Shown: positions 24,201-32,854, counted from the first letter of the stretch. The stretch is 64,000 bases of DNA from CAMEON01 sp045577755 (GCA_045577755.1 JAZNJA010000055.1:1-64000); one strand, 5' to 3'. Translations and numbers: made by a program. Notes: generated by a model from the letters alone, not told the origin.

Positions 24201-26350
24201 TGCTCTCTGGAGGCGCCGTTGACGTCGTAGCCCAGACCGAACAGGGGGTCGAAGCAGCCGACGGGCTGCTTGTTACCGCGGTGGTAGTACCAGTCGCCGG
24301 TGTTGCCGTTCAGTCTGCGCTGGGTGGCGAGCTCGAACTGGCTGTTCTGGATGATACCGTCGACACGGTCGTAGGTAACGTTATCGAACGCGGTACTGAA
24401 CACGTAACGGACGTTTCCGTTCTCGTCAGTCTTGGCGACCAGATTCAGAGTGTTGTACTCGTTGGCGGTCATACCGTAGCCGGGGTTGTCTACGAAGGTA
24501 TTGTGGAGCAGGAAGTAGGCAGCGTCCATGTAGGTCTCGATGTGATTCAGACCGTTACCGCCGACCAGATCCTTGACCTTAGCCTGAGTGGCCTCGTAGG
24601 TACCGGACTGGGCATTTGCCAGCTTTTCGCGCAGGTAGGAGGCCAGGTCCTTACCGCCGTACGCCTCGTCTGCCTCGCCCTTGATGAAGTTCATATTGGT
24701 CTTACCGTTGGTCGTCTCAGGAAGGGGCAGAAGCTTTTCCAGGTACCAGGCGATAAACTCCACGACGCCTTGACGGTACACAGGCTTGCCGTTCTCGCCC
24801 AGCTCAGCCTCCACCAGATCGTAGCGGATCTCCGCGCCGTAGACGTCCTGCTTCGCACCGCTGTTCAGGATCACCTCAATGGGATCGGGCTCAGGCTGAT
24901 ACGTGTTGATGGAAGAGCCGTTGGCGACGTAGGTATAGTCGTTGCCGTTCTCGTCGCGAAGGACGATCAGCTCCTCGAACTTCTCGCGCACCTCGGGGTC
25001 ATACTTGCCCAGGATCAGGTCGGCGTTTCTGGAACCGATCAAGGCGGTCAGCGCGAAGCCGCCGTTGTTACCCAGATTGTGATTCGGATAGCCGTTGAGA
25101 TCGGGATCCAGGGCACTGTACTCGAACAGCATACCGTCGGCTCTGTAGTCGCGGATGGTGATGGGGAGAGCCACCAGGCTGTGCTTCTCTGCCTCCACGC
25201 AGGCCTCGGCGCCCGAGAGGGTAGAGAAGGTGCGGATATAGGCAATATCCATCACGGGGTTTTCGCCGTCCGTGGTAGAGTCACCGTCGTAGAAGTCGAA
25301 GCGCAGATTCTTTACAGGTCTGCTCTCGCCAGACAGCACATCGGCGTGGACAATGACGGTCTCCCATTCGCCCGAATCGTCGAAGGTAATTTCGGTCGAC
25401 ATGGCTCCCGAATAGTGTCCGCGGCCATCGAAGTCATAGAAGAAACGACCGGTCGTGATGTTGGAGGTACGGTACTTGATGACGATATAGTCCATCTTGC
25501 TGCCTGGGATCTGGCTGATCTGAGAGTCAAGGGTACCGATTTCAAAGAAGGGATCGCTCTCCACGCCCTCAACAGTCAAAAAGCCTCGGTCGGTGGGACG
25601 CTTGAAGTCAATCTTCGACTTGGTGGCATCGCCGGGGACCGTGTAGTTCTGGATCTCATGGGTAACGATGGGATCGTCGGTATGCTGGGTCAGATCAGCG
25701 GAGGCACTGGCCTTGACCACGTCGGCAACGGTGTAATTGAAGGCCAATACGTTGTTGGAGCCGTTGATCGATGCGGTGCGGAACCAGAAAGCCGCGTTAT
25801 TGGCCGCAGAACTGCCCATGAGCACGGTAAAGCCGTTCTGGTAAGCGCCTCCTGCGCCAAGCTGCTCGCAGGTCAGGCGGAAATACAGAGAGCCCTCCAG
25901 AGATACGCTCGCGGGTATTTCGCAAACAAAATCCGTATTGTCGGCGGGGCCGGTAAATACACCCTCCCAAAGAGGAGTCTTACCCTCAACCGAAGCGTTC
26001 AGGTCGTCCGTATTGCCGTTAGAATTGGTAGCGGCGAAAATGCTGACGCGGATCTTGGGAGGAGTCGTGGCTCCGTAGTTAGCCATGCTGGGAACCACAA
26101 GCCGCACAAGACGCTTCTCGGCGGGAATATGGATCTTACCCCACAGTGCCTCCCCCGTGCCGGCTCGCACAGGACCGCAATGCCCTGTGGTGCCTCCCTG
26201 ATACGTAGAGTAGGTTGCCTCTCCCGGATACTGTGTATCCGCGACGGCGCTCACCTCGTCCTCCGTCGCCGCGAAAACGGTGCCGGGCACACAGGTCACC
26301 ACCATCAGTACCGACAGGATGAACGCGAGAATTCTCTTTGCATTCTTCAT
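21263..26350 (-). CDS. Giant secreted fibro-slime domain protein (locus A)
   Basis: 1,695 residues from the ATG at 26350 with AAAGGAG upstream; the frame extends 66 bases further but without a ribosome site. Sec signal peptide MKNAKRILAFILSVLMVVTC, cleavage after VFA (about residue 27). Residues ~640-830 contain a fibro-slime domain (FTFIGDDDVYLYVNGKRIVD, IYSFDFFYMERHGTAANLS), followed by a DUF11-like beta domain (VEYTFSIFNNSQIAFKNLTF). The rest is predicted all-beta with no catalytic motif I recognise. No LPXTG, S-layer repeats or C-terminal membrane anchor, so it is released or held non-covalently. It heads an operon with the small peptide and kinase, and has a ~490-nt 5' leader. Surface adhesion or matrix role is inferred. 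Confidence 0.85.
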   Translation of the reverse strand: MKNAKRILAFILSVLMVVTCVPGTVFAATEDEVSAVADTQYPGEATYSTYQGGTTGHCGPVRAGTGEALWGKIHIPAEKRLVRLVVPSMANYGATTPPKIRVSIFAATNSNGNTDDLNASVEGKTPLWEGVFTGPADNTDFVCEIPASVSLEGSLYFRLTCEQLGAGGAYQNGFTVLMGSSAANNAAFWFRTASINGSNNVLAFNYTVADVVKASASADLTQHTDDPIVTHEIQNYTVPGDATKSKIDFKRPTDRGFLTVEGVESDPFFEIGTLDSQISQIPGSKMDYIVIKYRTSNITTGRFFYDFDGRGHYSGAMSTEITFDDSGEWETVIVHADVLSGESRPVKNLRFDFYDGDSTTDGENPVMDIAYIRTFSTLSGAEACVEAEKHSLVALPITIRDYRADGMLFEYSALDPDLNGYPNHNLGNNGGFALTALIGSRNADLILGKYDPEVREKFEELIVLRDENGNDYTYVANGSSINTYQPEPDPIEVILNSGAKQDVYGAEIRYDLVEAELGENGKPVYRQGVVEFIAWYLEKLLPLPETTNGKTNMNFIKGEADEAYGGKDLASYLREKLANAQSGTYEATQAKVKDLVGGNGLNHIETYMDAAYFLLHNTFVDNPGYGMTANEYNTLNLVAKTDENGNVRYVFSTAFDNVTYDRVDGIIQNSQFELATQRRLNGNTGDWYYHRGNKQPVGCFDPLFGLGYDVNGASREQDTYRKMLGNYNTYSENIYYKTTNFHYTMEGHAHFVYHYSEDLYFTFIGDDDVYLYVNGKRIVDVGGTHPISKVKVSLNDVAEVCGLEEGGIYSFDFFYMERHGTAANLSIETNIRVADTSMITEKKAYQNGHEIGYDGVVDYNSPVEYTFSIFNNSQIAFKNLTFTDSDIGANLTYKEGESFALPEGVTVDKLVLTKYNPDGTVAESVTGLDEAAIREYLVDGLNAGERLTIGGFSYKIPEDKWVEQDGKTYYINHLYTTATTDIDNVTDKVLNGNDYHRVNKANIKFNNLHVYDWGRLNNKLADGSFVDVSKGVLITAEDIREIMEQTLGEGALSGRNLTFALSSPAGNLEGGDINKYVTALENGDFLYQAPKCGVDAFYVTCTADGNTYPPVRVDVYVYGVGDNVFVLDYNLPVTVLTQDHGLVANDILGLIDNPNGMDLQIEFLDFTDHFGTFSTKDEGLNTAVTYVMNKIMNGVDTFNIKITLMETDADGLSKWTGVEMLQTVTFAPANVMYYEDNFTGEGAITYVNTGKDATGNIWAVFEGDAVKDYQAPDQNLNYGSDPGYTAGGTNNRGQLDLSYVEGDDQSILGGVGDEIFQTIHGTMDGVSHAILGDASNDTIHAMAVNGTERAEIMSFTFTGTGFEIVGRTTAKAYALLTVKIENLKNGEVKAIPVITECVSGELTQVPYVVRKDMAHSTYRVTVYTSNYNQIARMVYVDGVRVYQPLTAEQSSGLYKADESNVTFHEIKTSIKNGTIVYGQVVSGSDVAAGAAKWQFGNTMIENFRPADDRISADLIMTQTDSVADYMTYGPNNEIYLSNPADADGNPREAFTYIAFYVELVEDFEGERSIQIGAHIKATGNDSPVEMFFGNSAEDFEANENVHSVCSGTEQYFTVEDDLVFSNPNGTNRALVIIGTSDLNLNVLALTNIKLNGYKLSQGTAAAEVSATQDMYDVFASDLMAETAAIYASVVKGSNN

Positions 26351-26837
26351 GTTTTTCTCCTTTGTTGTGTTGTTTTTCGGATTGCGGGCAGCGCGGGGCG
26401 AGTCACCTCGCTGCATCCGCAGGGGATCTGCTATGGGGTAAGTGCGAAGGATGGCGCCTCCTCTCGCGGGGAATGGCGCGCATTCGACCGTCGGCAGGGG
26501 TTCTCAATCCCCGGGCCCGACAACAGTCAGCTCGATCCGTAACCGTTTCCCGACAAGTGATTTCGGGCAACGAAGGGATCCGACCGGGCCTCGGACGACC
26601 ATACTTGAACCTTTTGCTTGGGGGGAACGGGTGAGCTGAGCGGCATCGGTCCAAAGGACGGTATCCGACTCGGGCACCAATGACTGTCTGCAGAAAGATA
26701 AAATAAAAGCCTTCTCACGGTTCCGTATTTACCCCCTCGGGGTCTTGAGTCCTCAGGCTGTTTGACTCCGCCCGCCAATAGAAACACTTCGGGCATTCGT
26801 CGATTTGGGCACAACCCACCCTTTGCCTGCGACATAT
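26351..26837 (-). promoter_or_regulatory. Long 5' leader of the giant locus A gene
   Basis: About 490 nt separate the promoter from the start codon with no convincing ORF. It contains several GC-rich inverted stretches (for example around 26600-26760), so a structured leader or cis-acting RNA is possible. A 15-base stretch TCGGACGACCATACT (26591-26605) recurs, less one base, in the leader of the other giant gene at 56353-56366. I cannot match it to a known riboswitch. Confidence 0.45.
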
Positions 26838-26843
26838 GTACCT

Positions 26844-26872
26844 ATTATATCACACCTGTAACCAAATCGCAA
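26844..26872 (-). promoter_or_regulatory. Promoter of locus A
   Basis: Minus strand TTGCGA (26867-26872), 17 bases, TATAAT (26844-26849). It is the only good promoter in the gap and places the start about 487 nt before the giant gene. Confidence 0.7.
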
Positions 26873-26997
26873 GTTTTTTTCCCTGTTGGCATATACAATT
26901 TACAAATAATTAACAATCGCCCAATGGAATCTTCACCAGCGGGCGGTCTCCCGTCCCCTTTCAGATCCAAAATATGCGCCAAGAGGGGCAAAATAAC

Positions 26998-27026
26998 TTG
27001 CAAACGCCCGCGAAATATGGTACAAT
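26998..27026 (+). promoter_or_regulatory. Promoter of azlCD
   Basis: TTGCAA (26998-27003), 17 bases, TACAAT (27021-27026), 45 bp before the azlC start codon. Confidence 0.75.
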
Positions 27027-27071
27027 AAAAGGGTCTCCCCCGTGCGACATCCATTTCCGAAAGGACATCCC

Positions 27072-27755
27072 ATGAAACGAATCGTAAAAACCGCCTTTAC
27101 AGCCACGGTTCCCGTCATGTCGGGCTACCTTGTGCTGGGCTTTGGCTTCGGCGTGATCCTGCGGGCCAACGGCTTTCACATCCTGCTGGCGGCGGCCATG
27201 AGCGCCTTCATCTACGCGGGCTCCATGCAGTACGTCGCCATTGGTCTGCTGACGGGCGGTGCTTCCCTTCTGACCTCCGCCATGACCGCCCTGATGGTCA
27301 ACGCCCGCCACCTGTTCTACGGCATCTCCATGCTGGAGACCTACAGGGGCACGGGGAAGATCAAGCCCTACCTCATCTTCGCCCTCACCGACGAGACCTA
27401 CTCCCTGGTCTGCGGCGACCTTTCCCATATCCCCGCCGAGGCACGCAAGGGGTACTTTTTGCTGGTCTCCCTGTTCAATCACCTCTACTGGATCGTGGGC
27501 TCGGTGCTGGGAGCCCTGGCGGGGACCCTGGTGCGCTTCGACAGCACCGGCATCGACTTCGCCCTGACCGCCCTATTCGTCACGGTGCTGCTGGATCAGT
27601 GGATGGGCACAAAAAAGCACGGCCCCGCCCTCATCGGCGTGGGAGCCTCGGTGGTCTGCCTCCTGAGCTTCGGGCGGGACCGCTTCCTGATCCCCGCCAT
27701 GCTGGTCATCACCCTGCTTCTCTGTATCCGCAAGGAGGGGCCCGCCCATGAATGA
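27072..27755 (+). CDS. azlC: Branched-chain amino acid exporter subunit AzlC
   Basis: 227 residues from the ATG at 27072 (AAAGGAC upstream). Multi-spanning membrane protein with the AzlC/YgaZ pattern: TVPVMSGYLVLGFGFGV near 12, AGSMQYVAIGLL near 52, NARHLFYGISM near 77 and LTDETYSLV near 105. With AzlD it exports branched-chain amino acids or analogues. It overlaps azlD by 8 bp and has its own promoter, so the pair forms a small independent operon between locus A and the glycan genes. Confidence 0.93.
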   Translation: MKRIVKTAFTATVPVMSGYLVLGFGFGVILRANGFHILLAAAMSAFIYAGSMQYVAIGLLTGGASLLTSAMTALMVNARHLFYGISMLETYRGTGKIKPYLIFALTDETYSLVCGDLSHIPAEARKGYFLLVSLFNHLYWIVGSVLGALAGTLVRFDSTGIDFALTALFVTVLLDQWMGTKKHGPALIGVGASVVCLLSFGRDRFLIPAMLVITLLLCIRKEGPAHE

Positions 27756-28074
27756 CCTGTATATCTGGGGCACCGTCGCCGTGATCGCGGCGGTCACCGC
27801 CCTGCTTCGCTTTCTTCCCTTCGTCGTGTTCAGCGGGAAGCGGGCCGTCCCTCCCATCATCAACAGGCTGGGGCGGGTACTGCCCTCCGCGGTCATGGGT
27901 ATGCTGGTGGTCTACTGCCTCAAGGACGTCCATTTCGCCAACGTAACGGGCTTTCTGCCGCCTCTCATCGCCTGTCTGGTGGTAGGCGTCCTCCACGTGT
28001 GGAAGCGCAACGCCCTCCTCAGCATCATCACGGGTACCGTCTGCTACATGCTCCTGGTACAGATCGTATTCTGA
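27748..28074 (+). CDS. azlD: Branched-chain amino acid exporter small subunit AzlD
   Basis: 108 residues, the usual size, with four hydrophobic segments (WGTVAVIAAVTALLRFLPF, AVMGMLVVYCL, LIACLVVGVLHVW, IITGTVCYMLLVQ). Its ribosome site AAGGAGGGG lies in the end of azlC and the genes overlap by 8 bp, so the two subunits are made together in the membrane. Confidence 0.92.
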   Translation: MNDLYIWGTVAVIAAVTALLRFLPFVVFSGKRAVPPIINRLGRVLPSAVMGMLVVYCLKDVHFANVTGFLPPLIACLVVGVLHVWKRNALLSIITGTVCYMLLVQIVF

Positions 28075-28142
28075 CCCGAAAATCTCACGGCGGAAGGGCA
28101 ACGGCCCCTCTCCCAAGCGGCGCCCCCCCAAAAAAAGCAGAC

Positions 28143-28178
28143 GGACTCCCCCGCCCACTCGGGCGGGGGAGTCCTTTT
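28143..28178. terminator. Terminator after azlD
   Basis: GGACTCCCCCGCCC (28143-28156) pairs exactly with 28161-28174 over an ACTC loop and is followed by TTTT. On the minus strand a T7 run follows after six bases, so it also serves the convergent GH123-like gene. Confidence 0.88.
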
Positions 28179-28224
28179 CGATTGAAGGAACGCGTTTCGA
28201 CGGAGGAACCCCGACGGCGGCGTG

Positions 28225-29781
28225 TCAGCCCAGCGCCTCCAGCAGCTCGCGGCGGACGCTGTCCAGCGCCTCATGGGAGAATTCGTAATCGTCAAAGGTG
28301 CGGCAGACCTTGTCGATCAGTTCCAGCGCCTTGGCCTTGTCCCGCTTGCCGAGGATATTGAACAGCTCGTAGTCAACGGCTCCCGCTCTCTGAAGGTGAG
28401 CGCGGACGCCGTTCCATACGGTATCTCCCATGGGGTAAACTACATGGCCATTGCCCGCGGGGTAGTTGAGCCCGTCGGGGTGGTAGTTGGTGTCATAGCG
28501 GCCCTCGGGATTGTGGGCGTGGTAACCCCAATGGAGGAATCCGGGGGCATCGTACTTGTAGCACATCCACATGGGCAGACGGCTGGCCGTCAGGGGTAGG
28601 TCAATGATGCGGTTCATACAGTAGCCTCCGGGGAAGCCGCAGGTGTAGATCCACATGGTCTCGCCACAGGCCTGCAGACGCTTGTAGTCCTCGATGTACT
28701 TCTCAAACACCGCCTGCTTGACCACCCAGATGTCGCAGGCTCCCGCCAGCTCGGAGGACTCCACGGGATCGTTGATGATGACACCGGGGATACACTTGCG
28801 GCAGATGCCCGACAGGGCGCGGTAAGTCAGGCTATTGGGGAACTGGGGCTCGTCTACCAGACACTGCATATAGTTCTTCTCCCAGCCGTTGCGCTTGATG
28901 CACTCGTAGGCGCGGGTGAAGTAGATCTTGAGCTGGCGGTAGCCTTCGATGGAGGAGGCGGTGATGTCTCTGTCCCACAGAAGGAAATGATCGGGGTCGT
29001 CCCAAACCTTGAAGCGGGCCACGAAGCCGCCCATGATGTACTTGAAGCCATGGGCCAGGGCGCGGTTGCCCACCAGCTCGGCGGCGGTGAAGTCGAAATC
29101 CACTACCTTCCCTTCCCCGTCGCGGACAGGAGTGCCCGAGGGGATCATGAGGTAGTCGTTTCTCATATCGATCTGATTGTCCAGGTAGCGGTCGAGAATC
29201 TCCATATACCCCTCGGAGTAGGGCTCCACCTTGTGATCCGATGCCAGGCGGCCGTAGTAGATCCAGTTGACCATGTGGAATTCCGAATCCGCGAGGGCGG
29301 GGACACGGACGTTGTAGATCTTGACCGACACGGGGACGGTCAGCACCGCCTCCCCCATGCGGATGGTCAGGTCACTCTCAAACACCCCCACGGGAGCATT
29401 GGCGGCCACGTTGATACGGATATAGAAAGCGGCGCGTCCGGTCTCGGTCTCCCCTTCGTCAATGGGGCGGGTGATCTCGTAGACGTCGAAGGGCGCCTTG
29501 CGGGTGACAAAGTGCTTGACCGACTCGTAATCGGTGGTGCAGAGCATCTTGGCGTCGCTGTTCAAGGGGACGGTGGCGGTCAGAAGCTGGTAGACCACGG
29601 CCTCACAGCCCTCCATGGAGAAATCGGCGGTGACGGTCTCGCCCTCGGCCAGGATATGGTCGGTCAGCACCTGGAAGCAGACATCGGCGCCGCGGGGGGC
29701 ATACAGCTCGGCTCTGTTCTGAACCGTGATCTCACTGTCGGGATAGACCCACTGGTTTTCTGAAAAGACCTGATATTTCAT
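28225..29781 (-). CDS. GH123-like (DUF4091) glycoside hydrolase
   Basis: 518 residues from the ATG at 29781 (AAAGGAAC upstream); the frame continues 96 bases but across a promoter. The N-terminal third is a beta domain (FYIRINVAANAPVGVFES near 119-136) and the rest is the DUF4091 barrel found in GH123. The adjacent acid pair Asp310-Glu311 in CLVDEPQ matches the Asp-Glu pair used in substrate-assisted cleavage of beta-N-acetylgalactosaminides. No signal peptide, so it would act inside the cell on imported oligosaccharides. It follows an AraC gene and has its own promoter; nearby nagA/nagB fit a role in amino sugar release. Confidence 0.78.
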   Translation of the reverse strand: MKYQVFSENQWVYPDSEITVQNRAELYAPRGADVCFQVLTDHILAEGETVTADFSMEGCEAVVYQLLTATVPLNSDAKMLCTTDYESVKHFVTRKAPFDVYEITRPIDEGETETGRAAFYIRINVAANAPVGVFESDLTIRMGEAVLTVPVSVKIYNVRVPALADSEFHMVNWIYYGRLASDHKVEPYSEGYMEILDRYLDNQIDMRNDYLMIPSGTPVRDGEGKVVDFDFTAAELVGNRALAHGFKYIMGGFVARFKVWDDPDHFLLWDRDITASSIEGYRQLKIYFTRAYECIKRNGWEKNYMQCLVDEPQFPNSLTYRALSGICRKCIPGVIINDPVESSELAGACDIWVVKQAVFEKYIEDYKRLQACGETMWIYTCGFPGGYCMNRIIDLPLTASRLPMWMCYKYDAPGFLHWGYHAHNPEGRYDTNYHPDGLNYPAGNGHVVYPMGDTVWNGVRAHLQRAGAVDYELFNILGKRDKAKALELIDKVCRTFDDYEFSHEALDSVRRELLEALG

Positions 29782-29848
29782 AGGTTGGTTCCTTTCCGGG
29801 ATGAAATGGGGATCGCGCTTGGTTTTTCGCGCCTGTGGCGGTACAGTC

Positions 29849-29877
29849 ATTATAGCACAGGGCGGGCAATTGTTCAA
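29849..29877 (-). promoter_or_regulatory. Promoter of the GH123-like gene
   Basis: Minus strand TTGAAC (29872-29877), 17 bases, TATAAT (29849-29854). The -35 box overlaps the stop codon of the AraC gene, so the regulator and its likely target have separate promoters. Confidence 0.78.
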
Positions 29878-30719
29878 GGCTTTTTCGGTGATTTCTCCAT
29901 GGTCGATCCGGTTTTTCCCCCGTCTGTATCCCGCTTGGAGGGCGGATATCCGAAAAAGGCCACGTAATTCCGATAGAAGGTGGTGTAATCCGAGAAGCCG
30001 CAGCGGATACAGACCGCCGTAGGCCGCTCTCCCTCCGCGAGCATTTTCCGCGCCAGCATGAGGCGCTTTTCACGGATGTACCTTTGCGGTGTCCGGTGCA
30101 GCTCCTTTTTGAACAGACGGTACAGGTAGCTTTCGCTCACGTAGAGTCTGTCGGCGATCTGACCGATGTCCAGGGGGGAGCAAAGATGCCGATTGACGTA
30201 TCCCAGAAACTCCGAGATCAGAGGGGAGAGCTTCGCCCCCTCGGCGGTGGAGCTCAGGTTCCCCGCCGTGTGCAGATTCAGAAACAGCTCGGAGAGAAGA
30301 TGGGACAGAAGCCGCGAAAAGACCTCCTCACTACAGCTCAGTCGGTAGGCATCGCACCGACGGAAAATGTCCTCGGCCAAGGGGTTGCCCGCCAGGCTCA
30401 CCACCTCCAGGCCCTCGGGGATCAGCTCCACCCCCTCCACCCCGTGAGCCTTGGGGTCAAAGAGGATATCGTACCGCTCATAGCGGGCCCGCCCCTCAAT
30501 CCGGATGAAGTGATAGCTCATGGGGCGGATCAGGATCAGATCCCCCTTTTTCAGCTTGTATTTTCTGTCCTCGATGACGTGGCTGGCGTCCCCGTCCAGA
30601 AAGTAGATCAGTTCAAAGGCGTTGTGGGTGTGCATGGAGTAGGCATCGCAGGGCAGATCCTCGGAGATCTCGTGCTTGAAGAAAACGCGGTTGATGGTTT
30701 GGACGTATTCATTGGCCAT
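29874..30719 (-). CDS. AraC family transcriptional regulator
   Basis: 281 residues from the ATG at 30719 (GGAGG 9-13 bases upstream). N-terminal cupin sensor domain (YSMHTHNAFELIYFLDG near 24-40, LKKGDLILIRPMSYHFI near 54-70) and C-terminal double helix-turn-helix (SPLDIGQIADRLYVSESYLY; TAVCIRCGFSDYTTFYRNYV). Such proteins sense a sugar and activate nearby glycan genes. It is divergent from the Gfo/Idh-nag genes and precedes the GH123-like gene, so both are likely targets. The last ~15 residues are an unstructured Lys/Asp-rich tail. Confidence 0.9.
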   Translation of the reverse strand: MANEYVQTINRVFFKHEISEDLPCDAYSMHTHNAFELIYFLDGDASHVIEDRKYKLKKGDLILIRPMSYHFIRIEGRARYERYDILFDPKAHGVEGVELIPEGLEVVSLAGNPLAEDIFRRCDAYRLSCSEEVFSRLLSHLLSELFLNLHTAGNLSSTAEGAKLSPLISEFLGYVNRHLCSPLDIGQIADRLYVSESYLYRLFKKELHRTPQRYIREKRLMLARKMLAEGERPTAVCIRCGFSDYTTFYRNYVAFFGYPPSKRDTDGGKTGSTMEKSPKKP

Positions 30720-30749
30720 AGCTTTCCGCCTCCCTCGTTTGTTACCATT

Positions 30750-30778
30750 ATTGTACCACATATGTTCACTTTTTGCAA
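30750..30778 (-). promoter_or_regulatory. Promoter of the AraC gene
   Basis: Minus strand TTGCAA (30773-30778), 17 bases, TACAAT (30750-30755), 31 bp before the start codon. Confidence 0.75.
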
Positions 30779-30800
30779 TGCTTTCATGCATATTTCGCTA

Positions 30801-30829
30801 TTTACTTTTCAAAAACTTTATTCTATAAT
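30801..30829 (+). promoter_or_regulatory. Promoter of the Gfo/Idh-nagBA genes
   Basis: TTTACT (30801-30806), 17 bases, TATAAT (30824-30829). Only 22 bp separate it from the divergent AraC promoter, so one regulator site could control both. Confidence 0.7.
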
Positions 30830-30903
30830 ATGAGTAGACGATCTCACGCCCGCCTTGAGCGTTTATGGGGAGATCGCGATCAAACCGTAAAGGAGTCGGA
30901 ATC

Positions 30904-31974
30904 ATGAAAAAGCTGAACGTCGCCATCATCGGTCAGGGAAGAAGCGGAAAGGACATTCACGGAAAATACTTCCGCGGCGAGGACAATACCCACTACACGG
31001 TCAAGTACGTGGTGGACGCAGACGCGTTCCGCCGCGGCGTGGCCGAGGAGATCTACCCCGGATGTCAGACCTTTGCCCGCTACGAGGAGCTGTTCGCCCC
31101 GGAGGATATCGACCTGGTGGTCAACGCCTCTTACTCCGAGATGCACTATCCCATCACGAAAGAGCTTCTGCTCCACGGCAAAAACGTTCTGGTGGAGAAG
31201 CCCTTCGGCCGTACCCGCTACGAGTGCGACGAGCTGATCAAGATCGCGGGAGAGCGGGGCGTGACCCTGGCCGTGTTCCAGCAGACCTTCCTGGCCCCCT
31301 TCTATGAGTTCGTGTACGACACCGTCAAGTCGGGCAAGCTGGGGGAGGTCAAGCAGATCGGCATCCGCTACAACGGCTTTGCCCGCCGCTGGGACTGGCA
31401 GACCCTCCAGAAGAAGTGCGCCGGAAGCACCTACAACACGGGGCCTCACCCCATCGGTATGGGTCTGGGCTTCCTGGATTTTGACCCCAACGCCAAGGTG
31501 GTCTACAGCCGCCTGGACACCGCCCTCACCAGCGGAGATGCCGACGACTACGCCAAGATCCTCCTGGCCGCCCCGAACAAGCCCTTGATCGACATCGAGA
31601 TCTCCTCCATCGACGCCTACTCGGGCTACAATATCAAGGTCCAGGGCACCAAGGGTACCCTCAAGGCCACCCCCGCCTCCTATGAGATGACCTACATCGT
31701 GGAGGGCGAGAACCCCGACCGCCCCGTGATCGAGGCGTCTCTGAAGGATGAGAACGGAAACCCCATCTATTGCGGGGAGTCCCTGGTCAAGCACGTGGAG
31801 GGGAACTCCTTCAACGGCACCGCCTTCGATATCGGTACCGCCAAGATGTACGACCAGATCTACCACAAGATCACCGAGGGCAGACCCATGACCGTCACCC
31901 CCGAGATGGCGGCGGCGGTGATCTCGGTCATCGAGACGGTCCACGCCGAAAATCCCCTGCCCCTGATATATTGA
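30904..31974 (+). CDS. Gfo/Idh/MocA family oxidoreductase
   Basis: 356 residues from the ATG at 30904 (AAAGGAG upstream). N-terminal Rossmann fold (VAIIGQGRSGKDIHGKYF), the family's VLVEKPFGRTRYE loop near 97-109 with its conserved Glu-Lys-Pro, and a C-terminal alpha/beta substrate domain. Such enzymes oxidise or reduce sugar hydroxyls with NAD(P). First of a run of co-oriented genes, 10 bp from the next. A role in handling an amino sugar or uncommon hexose before NagA/NagB is inferred from position. Confidence 0.85.
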   Translation: MKKLNVAIIGQGRSGKDIHGKYFRGEDNTHYTVKYVVDADAFRRGVAEEIYPGCQTFARYEELFAPEDIDLVVNASYSEMHYPITKELLLHGKNVLVEKPFGRTRYECDELIKIAGERGVTLAVFQQTFLAPFYEFVYDTVKSGKLGEVKQIGIRYNGFARRWDWQTLQKKCAGSTYNTGPHPIGMGLGFLDFDPNAKVVYSRLDTALTSGDADDYAKILLAAPNKPLIDIEISSIDAYSGYNIKVQGTKGTLKATPASYEMTYIVEGENPDRPVIEASLKDENGNPIYCGESLVKHVEGNSFNGTAFDIGTAKMYDQIYHKITEGRPMTVTPEMAAAVISVIETVHAENPLPLIY

Positions 31975-31984
31975 GGTGAAGGCT

Positions 31985-32854
31985 ATGAAACGGATCGCCA
32001 TACTGGGCTGTGAGAATTCTCACGCCAACGCGTTTCTGAAGTTTATCCAGGAAAGAGAAGAATTCTCCGACGTAGAGGTCGTGGGCGTGTACAGCGATCA
32101 GAGAGAGGCGGCGGAGAAGCTGAATCAGCAGTTCGGCGTGTCCGTCCTGGAGAACTACGCCGATGCCGTAGGTCAGCTGGACGGTCTGATCGTCACCGCC
32201 CGCCACGGAGACAATCACTACAAGTACGCAAAGCCCTACATCGACAGCGGCATCCCCATGTTCATCGACAAGCCCATCACGGTGAGCGAGGAGGAGGCGG
32301 TGGTCTTCATGAGGCGGCTCAAGGAGAAGAGCATCCCCATCTCGGGCGGCTCCTCCCTGAAGCAGGATGTATATGTCAAGAAGCTAAAGCAGGCCGCAAC
32401 GGACCGCGCAGGGGGAGCCACCCTCGGGGGCTACGTCCGCGCGCCCTACCAGAAGGAGAACCCCTACGGGGGCTTCTACTTCTACGCTCAGCATCTGGTA
32501 GAGATGGTCTGCGAGATCTTCGGCCGCTTCCCTCTTGCGGTGACGGCCAAGGAGAACGGAGGGCAGATCCACGTGCTGTTCCGCTATGAGGACTACGATT
32601 GCGTGGGTCTGTTCTGCGATAATAACTACCACTATTACGCCTCCCGCATGGCCGAGTCCGACGCGCAGAGCTTCACGATCCCCTCCACCGAGGATTGGTT
32701 CTACGAGGAATTTAAGGAGTTCTACGGCCTCCTGTCGGGAGAGCCGCAAACGGTCACCTATGAGGAGTTCATCTCCCCCGTGTTCATCATGAACGCCATT
32801 CAGCGGTCCTTGGTGAGTGGTACGGAAGAGGCCGTCAGGCGGGCCGGGCTGTAA
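31985..32854 (+). CDS. Gfo/Idh/MocA family oxidoreductase, short form
   Basis: 289 residues from the ATG at 31985 (GAGGTG eight bases upstream; the GTG at 31976 lies within that site). Rossmann start AILGCENSHANAFLKFIQ, then MFIDKPITVSEEEAV, the Gfo/Idh Lys-Pro loop. The C-terminal domain is shorter than in its neighbour. Being 10 bp behind the first Gfo/Idh gene, the two may act on the same substrate or as a mixed pair. The exact reaction is not visible. Confidence 0.8.
   Translation: MKRIAILGCENSHANAFLKFIQEREEFSDVEVVGVYSDQREAAEKLNQQFGVSVLENYADAVGQLDGLIVTARHGDNHYKYAKPYIDSGIPMFIDKPITVSEEEAVVFMRRLKEKSIPISGGSSLKQDVYVKKLKQAATDRAGGATLGGYVRAPYQKENPYGGFYFYAQHLVEMVCEIFGRFPLAVTAKENGGQIHVLFRYEDYDCVGLFCDNNYHYYASRMAESDAQSFTIPSTEDWFYEEFKEFYGLLSGEPQTVTYEEFISPVFIMNAIQRSLVSGTEEAVRRAGL

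Noticed and set aside
21224..26542. A 1,772-codon plus-strand frame opposite the fibro-slime gene
   Set aside because: Same codon-bias shadow; the sequence is low-complexity Val/Gly/Leu/His with no family features, while the opposite strand has a signal peptide, domain and ribosome site.
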